A DNA stretch of 64,000 bases. Origin: Sequoia sempervirens (taxonomy: Eukaryota > Streptophyta > Pinopsida > Cupressales > Cupressaceae). Shown here piece by piece: positions 23,981 to 34,875 of the stretch. Positions within the stretch are counted from its first letter, which is position 1. Each line of letters starts with the position of its first letter. Both the position numbers and the translations under genes were made by a program. Where the stretch lies: the NCBI GenBank assembly GCA_007258455.2, contig VDFB02193867.1, positions 565,409,710 to 565,473,709 of the forward strand, written 5' to 3'. The notes beneath the pieces are model-generated. The model saw only the letters and a list, made by a program, of their open reading frames with translations, was not told the DNA's origin and made no database searches.

Positions 23981-24500
23981 GCCATCATGTTGCCCCTACC
24001 TTCTCAACCCTATCGCATTGGTAAGCTAATGGAGCATTGGCAAGCTAGCTCACTCACTAGCTTTCCAATGCAGTAGGGTTGAAAAGGTAGGGGCAGTGTA
24101 TGCCTCATAGAAATGGGGTCTCACGGTGATGTCCATGAGACCCCATTTCTATGAGGCATACACTGCCCCTATCTTTTCAACCCTACTGCATCACCGTGAG
24201 ACCCCATTTCTATGAGGCATACGCTGCCCCTACCCTCTCAACCCTACCGCATTGGCAAGCTAGTGGAGCATTAACAAGCTAGCTCACTCACTAGCCTGCC
24301 AATGCAGTAGGGTTGAGAAGGTAGGGGCAATGTATGCCTCATAGAAATGGGGTCTCAGTAGGGTTGAGAAGGTAGGGGCACTGTATGCCTCATAGAAATG
24401 GGGTCTCACGGTGTAATCACCATGAGACCCCATTTCTATTGGCCCCCACCTTCTCAACCCTACCGCATTGGCAGGCTAGTGAGTGAGCTCACTATCTTGC
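23981..24500. repeat. Alternating palindromes with PPR-like phrase
   Basis: Two kinds of inverted repeat alternate. Type 1, centred near 24050 and 24275, pairs ggcaagctagtg-like words with cactagcttgcc. Type 2, centred near 24132 and 24415, pairs cctcatagaaatggggtctca with its complement. The flanking words gtaggggcag and ctgcccctac tie them together, so the arms of one run into the next. The + strand of type 2 reads MPHRNGVSR, close to the MPxRNxVSW motif of PPR proteins. The region is a compact relative of the array at 16400-17420. Confidence 0.65.
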
Positions 24501-24909
24501 CAAGCTCACTAGCTTGTCAATGCTACCACATTTTGCATTCATTTATGCAAAAAAATTATTGTCAAACAATTCAAATGCTTTGTCCATGCTTCCATTTTGA
24601 GCCATGATTGCAAGATAGGCTACACCTTTCCCCATGTTGCTAACTTAGCCTTGAATAAAGAGTCTTGTAATAGTGGAGAGAAGGGTTAGAATCCCTTATA
24701 AGTAGACTAATCAAGGAAACTTTTAAAATATATCACAACTAAAAGTGATGAGGTAGGTTTAGTGATGAGGTAAATTTAGAAATAGAGATGAAAACCAAAA
24801 TAGTTTCTAAGATCTATCAATGTGGGAGGAGTATATTCCAATTTTTTTGTATGGAAAATTTGGTAGCATCGACAAGGAAATCAGCTGCTTGGTATAATTG
24901 TTTGACAAA
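24501..24909 (-). pseudogene. PPR-like remnant next to the palindromes
   Basis: On the minus strand 24560-24640 reads NGSMDKAFELFDN, a typical helix-A part of a plant PPR motif. The frame is lost on both sides. The rest of the stretch up to the gap is noncoding. A short piece of a PPR gene is the likely source, as for the inverted repeats upstream. Confidence 0.45.
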
Positions 24910-25009
24910 NNNNNNNNNNNNNNNNNNNNNNNNNNNNNNNNNNNNNNNNNNNNNNNNNNNNNNNNNNNNNNNNNNNNNNNNNNNNNNNNNNNNNNNNNNN
25001 NNNNNNNNN
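24910..25009. other. Assembly gap (100 N)
   Basis: Exactly 100 N, the usual placeholder for a gap of unknown size. A (tacatacatg)n microsatellite follows directly, which may have stopped the assembly. Confidence 0.98.
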
Positions 25010-25165
25010 ACAAGCATACATGTACATGTGTAGATACAATATTACATACAGATAGGCATACATACAATATACATGCATTGATACATGTAGGCATACATAC
25101 ATACATACATACATACATGTACATACAAACATACAAATATATAAACATACATTCAATAGAGTAGC
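25010..25165. repeat. (ATAC)n microsatellite
   Basis: Runs of catacatacatac with acatgtac variants directly after the gap. The frames over it are compositional artefacts. Confidence 0.9.
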
Positions 25166-25177
25166 ATTTAACATAAA

Positions 25178-25400
25178 GCAAGACATAACACAAGTGTGTT
25201 ATACCATGCTTGAATTATGTCTTGCTAGACATGCTCCCCACAAACGAAAAAAACCATGTCAAAACTGAGATATAACACAAGTGCATTATAACGTGCTTGT
25301 GTTAAAACGCACGTGTGTTATATCTTGCTTTGGGAATCACCAAGCTTTGGGATTGGTATTTGCCTTGGGATTGTTATTTTCCTTGGAATACCAACCCAAA
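25178..25400. repeat. Cluster of three palindromes
   Basis: gcaagacataa at 25178-25188 pairs with ttatgtcttgc at 25215-25225, with an inner perfect aacacaagtgtgtt. gatataacaca at 25269-25279 pairs with tgtgttatatc at 25314-25324. A third, imperfect one at about 25335-25397 pairs ctttgggattggtatt with aataccaacccaaag. Their function is unknown. Confidence 0.6.
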
Positions 25401-26408
25401 GGCTTGGAGGGCATTCCCAATGACTAGAGACATGTTTTTGCAAATTCTACAATATTTCACATAATCATGTTCGTGCTCACCATCAGGATTGCATGTGATT
25501 AAATATCAAACAAACCGAACATCTGGGTAATGTTAGGTTCTCTCTTAGCCATCCAACAGTGTAATTTTTTCACTTTCTGACAATGTTAAGCCTTTCATCC
25601 ATAATTTATTTTGTTTGTATGTCTCTTTTTGGAAAAAAATAGTGTTTGGTGTTTTTTCTTTATAAATTAACTGTTCATCAAAATTTCAAATAAATTACAT
25701 TTTTAGAAACTACACTCCATTCTACAATTTTATTTTATTTTCATTTCAATTACTTTCCAAAATTTATAGGGGTAGCACAACCAAAATTCTATTTTTTAGG
25801 AAGTGTCCACTTCAAAAATTAGTAAAAAATCAACTATTCATTAAAAAATTATCAAAAAAATTGTGCATCAACTACATACTTTTAGCTAACTTTTGACCGT
25901 AGCGATTTTAAAAATACTAAAAAAAAATTCACCGTGCTAGGGTCATACAAGAGTTGTTATGTTATGTTTTTTCTGACAAAAACAACACCAATTTGTGTAC
26001 GCCCCTCATTTGAACCCCTTAATCTCAACCATTTTCAAAATAAATTAGTAGTTTAGAAAGTAGACTTGGAACACTTCGATCCTTCTTTTTGTTCCATCTT
26101 TTTGAGTATAACTATCCTTAATTTCACATCCAAGGTCAGTATTTCCTAATTTCAAAAAAAAAAGTGACCACTTAAGTCCCCTTTTTGGGAACCATCTTGG
26201 TGCACTTACCCATCTCCAATTAGATTATAGGTGCATTTAATTTATCATAACATACTCAATCACAAATGTTGTATCTAAGGGAAGCTAAAATTAGTTATAA
26301 TTAGATTGCATAGAACATGTTAAATCATGGAGACATTCATTAAATGATCTTAAATAGATTATTTAATTAATCACATTGTCATTTAAGATTCAGCACATAA
26401 AAACAAGT
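25401..26408. other. Spacer with a TIR-like end at 26160-26210
   Basis: No gene. Near 26160-26210 the minus strand reads gatgggtaagtgcacc, then cttaagtgg, similar in order to the left end of the element at 890-1678 (atgggtatgtgtagg then cttaagtgg). A matching opposite end was not found, so only a fragment or one end of a related element is suggested. Confidence 0.35.
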
Positions 26409-26450
26409 AATATATATATACATATATATATATATATATGTATATATATG

Positions 26451-26484
<34 letters not shown>

Positions 26485-26512
26485 CATATATATATACATA
26501 TATATATATATC
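26409..26512. repeat. (TA)n / TATATG microsatellite
   Basis: About 100 bases of alternating TA with occasional tatatg and tacata. Simple sequence. Confidence 0.95.
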
Positions 26513-26699
26513 AAAGTTTTGTGTACATCTCATCAATATATATAATGTCACTGAGACTTGTAGCTACTGAATTCCTTGGGATCTGGCACTCACATGTGAC
26601 TAGTAGTAGTATTTCAAGAGATGGTGGTGTGTGATCATGATCATGATCTATTGCATATACCAAGAGCAAACTGTAAGCCTCGTATCTATCCAAGGGCCT

Positions 26700-28620
26700 C
26701 CCGATGCTCTCCTACTATGTACTCTCTCTGCCTATAGCCTAGTCACCTATGACTCTAGTCTCTTGATTTAGGATGACTGTGCCTCTAGGGCAGCCTCAGC
26801 TCAATGGGAATGCCTCCTGGCACTCTCATAAGATACCTATAGTGTGATGTAAGGCTAGAAAAACTCTAGATCTTACTCCACAATGGGTGGGGGAAATAGT
26901 CTGAATCTGTGGCCTCCTCATACATTGATGGTGGCACTATCTTTGTAGCCACCTGATGATAGAGATCATGGAGGTCTCTCATAGCTCTTGCAAGATAGAA
27001 AACATAAGCACTCTCAGTATGCATCATGATATATATATACATAAAATTAAAGCATAACAATAACTAAAATATCATCACCTAGCTCTCTGGCAGGCTGTGA
27101 GACATCAGTCTCGTCATGTGCAAGGTGCATGGAGGATGTGCTAGCACCTTCGTGTTTGTGGGTACTAGTGCCTATTGCAAGTGTTTCCTGTGATCTAGTA
27201 ACCCGACAAGGAGATGCCTCTCCCTACTCGTGGTCCATTGGATCTTCTTCTACTATCTCACCACCCTCACTTAGGGACTACTCCTCCTCCTCATCCTCCT
27301 CCTCAACCTCCTCCTTATCCTCCTCATCCTCCTCATCCTAACCATCATAGTCGATATTTTCATCCTCATCATACTCCACATCAATGGAATCTATAAATAT
27401 GTCCATAGCCATGTAGTGTGTCTTTGCATCCCTGTCCTCCATCTCATCTACATCATCTGGGAGTGGTCTTGCATCACCTATCAGATCATCCACAAATATG
27501 GGGATCGACCATGCTACTAATGTCATCAGCATCAAAGACTGGAGGCATGTCATGATCTGAGTACTCAGAGTCACTATAGAGAACATCCTCAAAAGTGAGC
27601 CATCTTGAATCATTAGGTCTCTGAGCACTCCACACTGACCTCCTAAAAAAGGATCATGCCTTATGTGCTATCTAAATCTGCCCAAACTAGCACATGACAC
27701 GATCATAATAGAAAGGTTGTAAAATGTAGTCATGTATGCCAATCAAAAATCTATCCATCTATAATTGTCTCAACTGTCGAGTCTCATCTTGCCACTATAG
27801 GATAACCTGATAAGGTCTCCAAAGGATCTCATCCTCCTCCAGTTAGTCAATGCTGACTCTCTAGAAGTGTAAATCATCATACTACCAAAATCTCCATAAA
27901 GGATAGCTAAAGGCCTGAGGATACCCCAAGGCTGTCAGACATAGAAACCCTATCAGTCAGGTACAAGTGATATGCTCCAAGTACCACACCTATAGAAGTG
28001 TATAGTGTACCATGTTTCCCACCTCTTGATATACAAATTTCCTAATATCATAGTAGAAATGTGCCAAGATACTGTGCCCCCAAGTGTATATTGTCCTCTG
28101 CTCTACCATCCCATGGATCATATGTACTAGTCCTCCCTCTAGATGTGCTCCCCAACCATTAGGGATGAGTACTAATGAAACTTTCATCATCATAATCCTC
28201 ACCACCAGTGGGGCCCATGAGTATAGTAACATTTCTAAATCTATTTGGGGCCTCACCCCCTCATCATGTACTAGTCCATTAAGGAATAACTACATGTCAT
28301 ATTTCATTTCATGGAAAGATTGCTTCACTAGAAAGTATACGCGCTTACCTTGAATAGGAACTCGAAGTATGTGATGTACATTCTCTAACATGATAGTCAT
28401 CTCTCTGGTGGGAAGATGAAAGGTACATGTATCGACATTCCACCGCTCTACTAAGGCCATCAACATTGAATCATGGTACCTCATCAGGGGCATGAGGTAT
28501 GCCCAGTATATACCTACAGCCTACAAATGTTTTTTCTCCTCCACTGAAAGAGTGGGGGCTAGATCTCATAGAAGACTAATCTACCTACCACCCAGATGCT
28601 AGAACGAATAGGTGGGAACC
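26700..28620 (-). pseudogene. Antisense plant mobile domain (PMD) gene in element A
   Basis: Read on the minus strand from about 28575 downward: a WAYLMPLMRYHDSMLMALVE start, then RWNVDTCTFHLPTREMTI and ILRVPIQGKRVYF (ORF 28290-28493). Next come LLYSWAPLVVRI, IYTWGHSILAHFYYDIRKFVY (27990-28256), VWYLEHI and the ILWRPYQVIL block near 27800. These follow the order of the plant mobile domain (also called aminotransferase-like), found in MAIN/MAIL-type plant proteins and in some Gypsy and MULE transposons. In-frame stops break it at several points. An acidic tail with SDSEYSDHD is at 27540-27600 and a (tcctcc)n run at 27282-27341 lies in it. It is antisense to pol and ends about 940 bases before the 3' LTR. 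Element C carries a homologous relic in the same place. Confidence 0.75.
27282..27341. repeat. (TCC/TCA)n microsatellite
   Basis: Runs of cctcctcctcatcctcc. On the minus strand it would give a Gly/Asp/Glu-type stretch in the tail of the PMD pseudogene. Confidence 0.85.
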
Positions 28621-28754
28621 TAACAAAAAAGAAAAATATGTCCTATAAGCAGTTTAAAATTTTAAGTCTTTACATTGATCAACAATCATAAAAAATGTAC
28701 TAAATTTTTTCTAGTGTGCTTTCCTAGAGGTCCTAGACAATTTAGAACCCTTTT

Positions 28755-28855
28755 GGGACACTTCACGAAGAAATGGGACACTTTGCGAAAAAGTGGGACA
28801 CTTCACGAACAAAAGGGACACTTTGCAAAAAAAGGGGACACTTTGTGAACTTTTT
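28755..28855. repeat. Short minisatellite upstream of PMD
   Basis: Five copies of a unit of about 20 bases, gggacacttcgcgaa-like, alternating cttcacgaa and ctttgcgaa. It lies just upstream of the antisense PMD gene, in what would be its 5' flank or N-terminal region. Confidence 0.8.
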
Positions 28856-28859
28856 TCCA

Positions 28860-29540
28860 AGGCCCTAAATTAACCTAGAAATGTGTAAAAATCATCAAAT
28901 AAATGTGTAAGGACAAAGCTAAGGTAGAAAAATCAACTCACCTCATGCTGATAATTGTCATGCACAACCTGGTCCCGCAAGACATCTAGTCTCAGAGGCC
29001 TGAAATCTTGTCAGTTCAACATTCTCAGTCACTCTTCACCAAACTCATGCTACAAGAAGGTATATGATAAAATCCTTAGAAAAAACTCTACTTTTTACTC
29101 TTATATAAGTTAAAACTAAGTTTTTCAAATTTCAACATAATGGGTGCTAGAGAGCTCCATTTTTGATGTTGTTTGTTGCGTTGGAATTGTGATTCTACTC
29201 CCAACATCATCAAATGTCTATCATTATGTGGTATGGTACTTAGAAATACCCTATGATATGACTTACTCTATTAGATGAGGCTACCTTGGCTCCACCTTTG
29301 TAAAGCAAGTGAAATCAAGGGGGGCATACATCTACCCTTGAATGTGATTTCTAGAATAAAGTTACACAAGAATATTTTTGGACAACTAACAAGTTCATGT
29401 TGCAGCATGCGGTTCCTAATAGTGTGGTTTTGCAGATAGCTATAGTGGGGGCTCCATTCTCCCGTATGAGTATCCTTTTATGAATCAAAGTACACTATTT
29501 GGATTCCTTTAGCTTACATATGCACGTAGTCTTATGGGTG
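28860..29540. other. Spacer between PMD and polypurine tract
   Basis: No gene. The phrase catctcatgctga near 28942 and later sequence show no codon structure or repeat. Confidence 0.5.
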
Positions 29541-29557
29541 CTAAAGTGGGGGCTAGA
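29541..29557 (+). promoter_or_regulatory. Polypurine tract of element A
   Basis: ctaaagtgggggctaga directly before the TG of the 3' LTR; it would prime plus-strand DNA synthesis. Its position supports pairing of this LTR with the pol genes far upstream. Confidence 0.7.
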
Positions 29558-29773
29558 TGTAATGATAGAAATTGACACCCTTCATGGAGATAGGAAAATT
29601 TCTCATTTAATATGGGACCTATTTTAGTACCTTTGCATTAATTACCCCTTTAATTCATCATTTATAGGCCTCTAAGACCCATTATGTCAGATTTCAAGGC
29701 TCATTTCACTCAAAAATCCCACAAAATTACTTAAAACCCCAAAATTTCTTAAAACCCCTCAAAAACCTTAGGT

Positions 29774-29848
29774 GGGACTCATTCGCCACCTTGGATGAGT
29801 GAGTCCCCTTAGGTGGGATCCATTTGCCAAGGGTGGTGAATGAGTCCC
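29774..29848. repeat. Two tandem 34-bp hairpins, 3' LTR A
   Basis: 29774-29807 (gggactcattcgcc with a right arm ending gagtgagtcccc, partly eroded) and 29815-29848 (gggatccatttgcc with ggtgaatgagtccc). Counterparts of 6430-6504. Confidence 0.7.
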
Positions 29849-30661
29849 ATTTGGGGAATTTTTTAATTTTAAGCAGGAAATTCACCAATTTAATTCAAAA
29901 AATTTGTGGATGCCGACCTTTGAGATCTAAATAATGGTCAATTAGGTGTTAAGTCCTATAAAAGCAAGTTTTCAAGTCATTTTTATCCTCTCTAATCCAT
30001 TTTGAGCAAGCATTTTTCAAGAGAAAATTCAAGATTCAAGTGTAGAGAATCTTTCACAAGAGTATTTAAGTTTTGAAAGCAAGAAAATTTGAAGTTTTAG
30101 AGCAGCATTAAGGCATCTTTACAGGTCTTCAAGCTCACTTTTATTCAATATCTAGCATTTTCAATTGTTGATAATGGATGTCTACGGTGAATCATGAATA
30201 ATTCTAGGTTGGGGAGATGCAACTAGCCATCAAGCCAAGCCTAAGGACTTATTTTCTAAGTGAGTCCATCTTCCATTTTCATTCTAATTTCAACCTAAAT
30301 AAGGTTTACACATCATTGAGATTTAGTTGAGGTGATTATAGATCTCCTAAAGTGAGTTCTATATCATTCAAGTTACATTCCTACATCTTGTTCTTGCATG
30401 TTAGAATAGGATTGCATCATGTTTCAGAATTATTAGTCTTAGACACACTTAAGACTAGGATTTTCATGCACATTTCATTATTTCCATTAAGGTTTGATTA
30501 CCAAACTAGGGGTTTGACCAAGGAAAACCCCCATAAGAAAATCAATATATATTCTATTTTGTAGGTGTTTTCACAGGTTCAGATTTGAAACTCAGTTTGG
30601 AAGGAAAAATTAGGTATTGGAGTACAGATCATAGTTTTCAATTTTTGAAAAAGTGGAGCAA

Positions 30662-30693
30662 GACTGATTCACCACAATTGGTGAATCAGTCCC
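30662..30693. repeat. Perfect-arm hairpin, 3' LTR A
   Basis: gactgattcacca pairs without mismatch with tggtgaatcagtc around a caat loop. Compared with other members the seventh pair is exchanged on both arms. Confidence 0.8.
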
Positions 30694-30772
30694 ACTGAAG
30701 GTGTCTTTCAGATCTATTTGCAAATTCCAGTACCCTTTTTCCCAAAATAGCTTTCTAGGTAGAAACCTGGTC

Positions 30773-30806
30773 TGGACTGATTCGCCAAGGTTGGAAAATG
30801 AGTCCC
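30773..30806. repeat. Hairpin, 3' LTR A
   Basis: tggactgattcgcc faces ggaaaatgagtccca; about four mismatches. Counterpart of 7414-7447. Confidence 0.6.
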
Positions 30807-31184
30807 AGATGGTCAAAAAGTCAAATTCTATAGAGTTTCAAAATTTCTTCCAATCACTCACAAATTCCTAGGTGCACATCATTTACTTCATTACCTTTTT
30901 GTTATATTTTTTTGACAATTTTAATTCATTTTGTAGATCATAACACCCAATTAGGGTTTTGCATTGTATTTTGCATTTCATTGTCTTTTCCAAGTTTAAA
31001 CTTGGTGGTGAACCTCTTAATAGATCATCTTCAACTCCTAGGACAACCCTTAGCAAGATCTCTTTCTCCATTACAAAGAGATCTCATGGGTTACCCTTGA
31101 ATGAAATTGGAAATGTGTGTGTGGGTATGTTCTATGTCCTAAATCATATGCTAGCATCTCCCTAACCACTTTTTCACCATTTCA

Positions 31185-32282
31185 CAATTAAAATAAAATG
31201 TCTTGAAAGAAATAGATATAGGATGCTCAATTAAAAGAAAATGTCTTTAAAGAAACAGATATAGGATGCTACTATCTTATACATACATAGTCTGACATTT
31301 TTCAGGGAGTGTTGATTCTATTCCAAATTCAAGGAGATTGATAACAATAGTTTTGATCCACTAAAGCTTTGGGTGGTTGACTCTTAGAATAGAAAGGTTT
31401 GGCAGACTCTTGAAAAATAGATATGCATATGGGCAACTTTGCTTCATGAGAAAAATAGATTGAGACAAGATCTTTACCTAAACTCCTACATTAGGCATTA
31501 AGACATTATTTAAGAATAGCTTGTTCAAGGAAGATACTCGTAGATGACTCTATGCCTTGATAATAAGGCAATGTATGGCTTGAGATATCCCTTCACTAAA
31601 TAACATTGAGGATTTTTATAAAAATAATCATAATGGAATAAAGGTAAAGCTATAGTAGATGCATAAAATATCTTAAACATTTGGTAGGTTAAAATATTTT
31701 AACACGAGGATTCATAAAAACCAAATCAAAATAAGAAAAAGAGGTCGATACACTAAATATTAAGTAAGAATGAAATCTAAGGCATTGAAAGTCTCTCTAA
31801 TGTTACTATTAAGTAGACAGTAATTCTAATAAATGATTTGATGAAAAAAATCTAATTTAAATCTATCAAACAAAGATCACTTACATTGTGATATCAACTG
31901 TAGGCAAATCTGAGCATTCTATTTATTCTAACAATATGACCAGCTATAATTCATGCCCACTTTAAGGTATATACAAATTCATTCATATCTAAATTATTTT
32001 TTAAAGGTTTTGCTAAATTCATAGTCTGAACTTATCTCAAGCTAGTTATCTAATTTGGAATTCATAGAGCTATGCATTATTTTGTGTATCAAAGAGTAAC
32101 TTGAAAGGTTGGGGCAGACATAGTGGTTAACGAAGAAACACAATAGAGGATTGGATAATTAGGGAAAGATCCATGAAATTTTACAATAGATTTCAATACA
32201 TTGATACAAGTTCTTAAGTTTGCAAAGGAAAGTAATTTAAGGAGAAAAAGGGATTCCTGCATTCATCCTAGTTTCTCAAGGT
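31185..32282. other. Spacer between elements A and D
   Basis: No gene recognised. A small tandem duplication of about 45 bases lies at 31193-31272 (agaaa[t/c]agatataggatgct twice). Confidence 0.6.
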
Positions 32283-32856
32283 TCTAGGATATAGGGGAGG
32301 AGTAGATATAAAAATAGAAATGACATTAAACATCATGAAATTGACATTGAAATTTATATTGATCAAAATAAACTCTTACAAGAATATCTATGAGCTTCGA
32401 CTCATTCACAACGACAACCTTCTATAGACTCAACAATTTAATAGACTTGTACAACTCATAATTTACAACTAGTTTCATATCTCTCACATATAGGTGGTTT
32501 CAAATCACCACAAACTAATAGAAAGGTGGTTTTAGATGACCACAAACTAATAGACAGCTCTACAAAGTTGGACTCCAAAAGAGTGAGTAGAAAATACAAA
32601 TTTAAACATTATATAGAAAAATATGCATCAATGGACAGAGAGAGCAAACATAAAATAATACTTCCCAAATCACCCATAAAGCATGTGAAATCTGCTAATG
32701 AGATAGATGATAGGTTGGAGGAGTAAATGCAAATCCATTCAAATCAATCAAAAAATTTACCTTCAATGCTTCTCGCTAATACTGGGATTGATTGTTGATA
32801 TGGAGGATATAGATGTGACTTGAACAGCTGGGTAGTTGGGATTATAATCTCCAACA
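32283..32856 (-). repeat. Element D 3' LTR (left)
   Basis: Direct repeat of 34876-35426, slightly longer owing to a duplicated ggtggttt[c/t] phrase near 32490-32530. The outer end is tctagg rather than tgtagg, so one terminal base has mutated. Confidence 0.8.
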
Positions 32857-33059
32857 CTTCCCCTTAATCACAACTATGAAATCCGATTTCTTTATTTTGC
32901 CTCTTCACTATTGCTTTAGCATCTACAATCTTCAACTTCTAGGAATCAAACCTAGGAAATCCCATTTTTTTGTTGGGATACTCTACCCATGAGCTCTGGC
33001 ACACTTGGTTACCAGTCCACTATAGATTCAGGTGTGAGACAGTTTTTTTTCTTCAACTC

Positions 33060-33348
33060 TGTTAGTGTAATTAATATTTATATTTAATTACACTTGCATA
33101 ACTTTACTTAGGTAATATTTAATTCCTAGGTTTATTATTCTCATCCTTATCTTGTTGAGCTATCTTGTTGCTCAAGATAAGATTAGGGTTATGCATCTTT
33201 TCTTTTATAAAGAAAATCATATCTTGTAATTATTGAATTCCTGAATAATAATATTTTGCACATCTTTTGCAAAGCTTTGCTTTTTTCTTTTTTTTCTCTT
33301 ATGTGGAAGGCTTTTTCTGGTTTGCATTTCAGATCTTGGTTTCTAACA
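33060..33348. mobile_element. Solo LTR nested in element D
   Basis: 289 bases with terminal inverted repeat TGTTAG/CTAACA, flanked by the perfect pentamer duplication aactc (33055-33059 and 33349-33353). A TATA-like tataaag near 33214 and an AT-rich end with aataataatatt fit an LTR. Copia-type by its TGTTA...AACA ends. Confidence 0.8.
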
Positions 33349-34861
33349 AACTCCCCCCATAGAGTCACACTGTTGGTGCTTGGGAATCCTAGCTTAAATA
33401 GCTTTTTGTGACAAGTCATACATTCTTCACACAAATACAGAATGTTGTGACATTCAATCATATTATTTCCTTAACCATTAACAACTTCGCTCAAGTTTTT
33501 ATAACTTCAAACAACTCCTATCCTCTTCTGGTCTTTTGATCTCTTTATCAACTCCTCTTCTTAATGTTCTAGCAACTTCACATTCCTACACATTTTCAAA
33601 CTTCCTCCTTTGATGTTTTGATACTTTAAAAACTCCATTTTTTCTTACTTTGTTCTATCAAAGACTCCTCATCAACATAATATTTCACTTTCTCTCACTA
33701 TAGACATTTACCCAGATTTGAGTTTTTTTTACTCTTCAAGAGAAACTGTAATTCTTCAAAACTTGTGCTTTTCCTTAACTTCCTATGACAAATGCTTAAA
33801 AACAAAACCTCTATATTCTTGTCATAGGAAAAAAATACAAACTGCTTTAAACTCGCCTTCTTATATTTGACTCTGGCATCATTAAGAAAAACAAACTAAA
33901 TAGTTGCTTGAGAATGCAATTTCAAACTCTTACACAATCATTTGTGGCAATCTCTTTTTGCATGGTGGTCTTCTCTTCAATGGACTTAAAACTATGGAAA
34001 ATTCTTTCTAGTAGTTGGGCTTTCCCTTCTCTTCATCTTTGGATAATTCAAGCAAATTCTTGCAAACAACGATCCAACTTCTCATAATCAGTGGCTTCAA
34101 CATAGATAGCGGATCTCTCTTGACCTTTTCAGCAACCTTTGATTGGGAAAACTTTCCAAATTTTTCCTCCAATAGCTACGGTTGTTCTTCGGTGATTTCT
34201 TCCACTTTTTCCTTTGGCAATTGGGGCCTTAATCCCTCTTAGCAATGGATTGCACTTTCCTTTGGTGACTTCAACTTTCCCATCCCTTAATTGCAAATTG
34301 TTCAATTTCACTAGTAGCATCTCACCAAGATCTACAAGTCCTTTTCTTTGAGTGGCTTATTCTAATCCCATGATCTTTATTTTCAAATGGCAGCCCAAAA
34401 CTATGGTGACGTCTTTTTGACAAATTCAAACTCTCTTTGTTTGCATAACAATCTCTCGGCTGGGACCTCCTTATCCTTATCTTTCGATCTTCAAATCTAC
34501 GACACTTTCATTCACTTCATCAGCATCTAATTCCTCAAATATATTTTAATAACTTATTCTCTTTCTCTTGTCTTGATCAATTCTCCTCCTTTGATGGTGA
34601 GGTATTTAGAAGATTCTTTATTTGTTTTGTTGTCCAGCTTTTGGATTTTTCCTTGGCTTTAAACAATTTTGGAAACTCCTCTAATCTACAAATTCTTTGA
34701 CAACCTTCTGCTCATGATATCTCCAAGATCTTCTTCCAAACTTCCAGCTTCTTCAAAGCACCTCTAAATAAATTGTGATCTCCTATTTCAAATTGGATTC
34801 TTCATAAATAGCAGCAACAACCTCAAAATTTTGTGACTTGCTTCACACAGATTCACCATCA

Positions 34862-34873
34862 GCTCTGATATCA
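34862..34873 (-). promoter_or_regulatory. Primer-binding site of element D
   Basis: Minus strand tgatatcagagc, complementary with one mismatch to the 3' end of plant initiator tRNA-Met, two bases from the LTR. Confidence 0.8.
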
Positions 34874-34875
34874 AA

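Larger units (their letters stand above)
6213..31184 (+). mobile_element. Element A: giant Ty3/Gypsy Tat-type retrotransposon
   Basis: Two direct repeats of about 1.6 kb (6213-7825 and 29558-31184) begin TGTAATGAT and end ACCATTTCA. A purine-rich tract (aaagtgggggctaga) abuts the second. The pentamers outside the pair are cgatt (6208-6212) and caatt (31185-31189), which differ by one CpG-to-CpA change expected of methylated-cytosine decay. Between the LTRs come protease, G-patch, RT, RNase H, a second RNase H and integrase on the + strand, then about 15 kb of extra sequence with an antisense plant mobile domain. The second RNase H is the hallmark of the Tat lineage. The length of about 25 kb includes a nested solo LTR and a 100-N gap, so true size is uncertain. 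Confidence 0.8.
29558..31184 (+). repeat. Element A 3' LTR
   Basis: Full-length match of 6213-7825 (roughly 90% by eye) ending ACCATTTCA. It keeps the TATA-like box at about 29956-29965 and four hairpins. The following pentamer caatt pairs with cgatt before the 5' LTR. Confidence 0.85.

Noticed and set aside
24788..25193. Frames running across the gap
   Set aside because: They are built of N-derived X residues and of a microsatellite.
27129..27396. Ser-rich and Pro/His-rich + strand frames
   Set aside because: They overlap the (tcctcc)n run on the strand opposite to the PMD gene.
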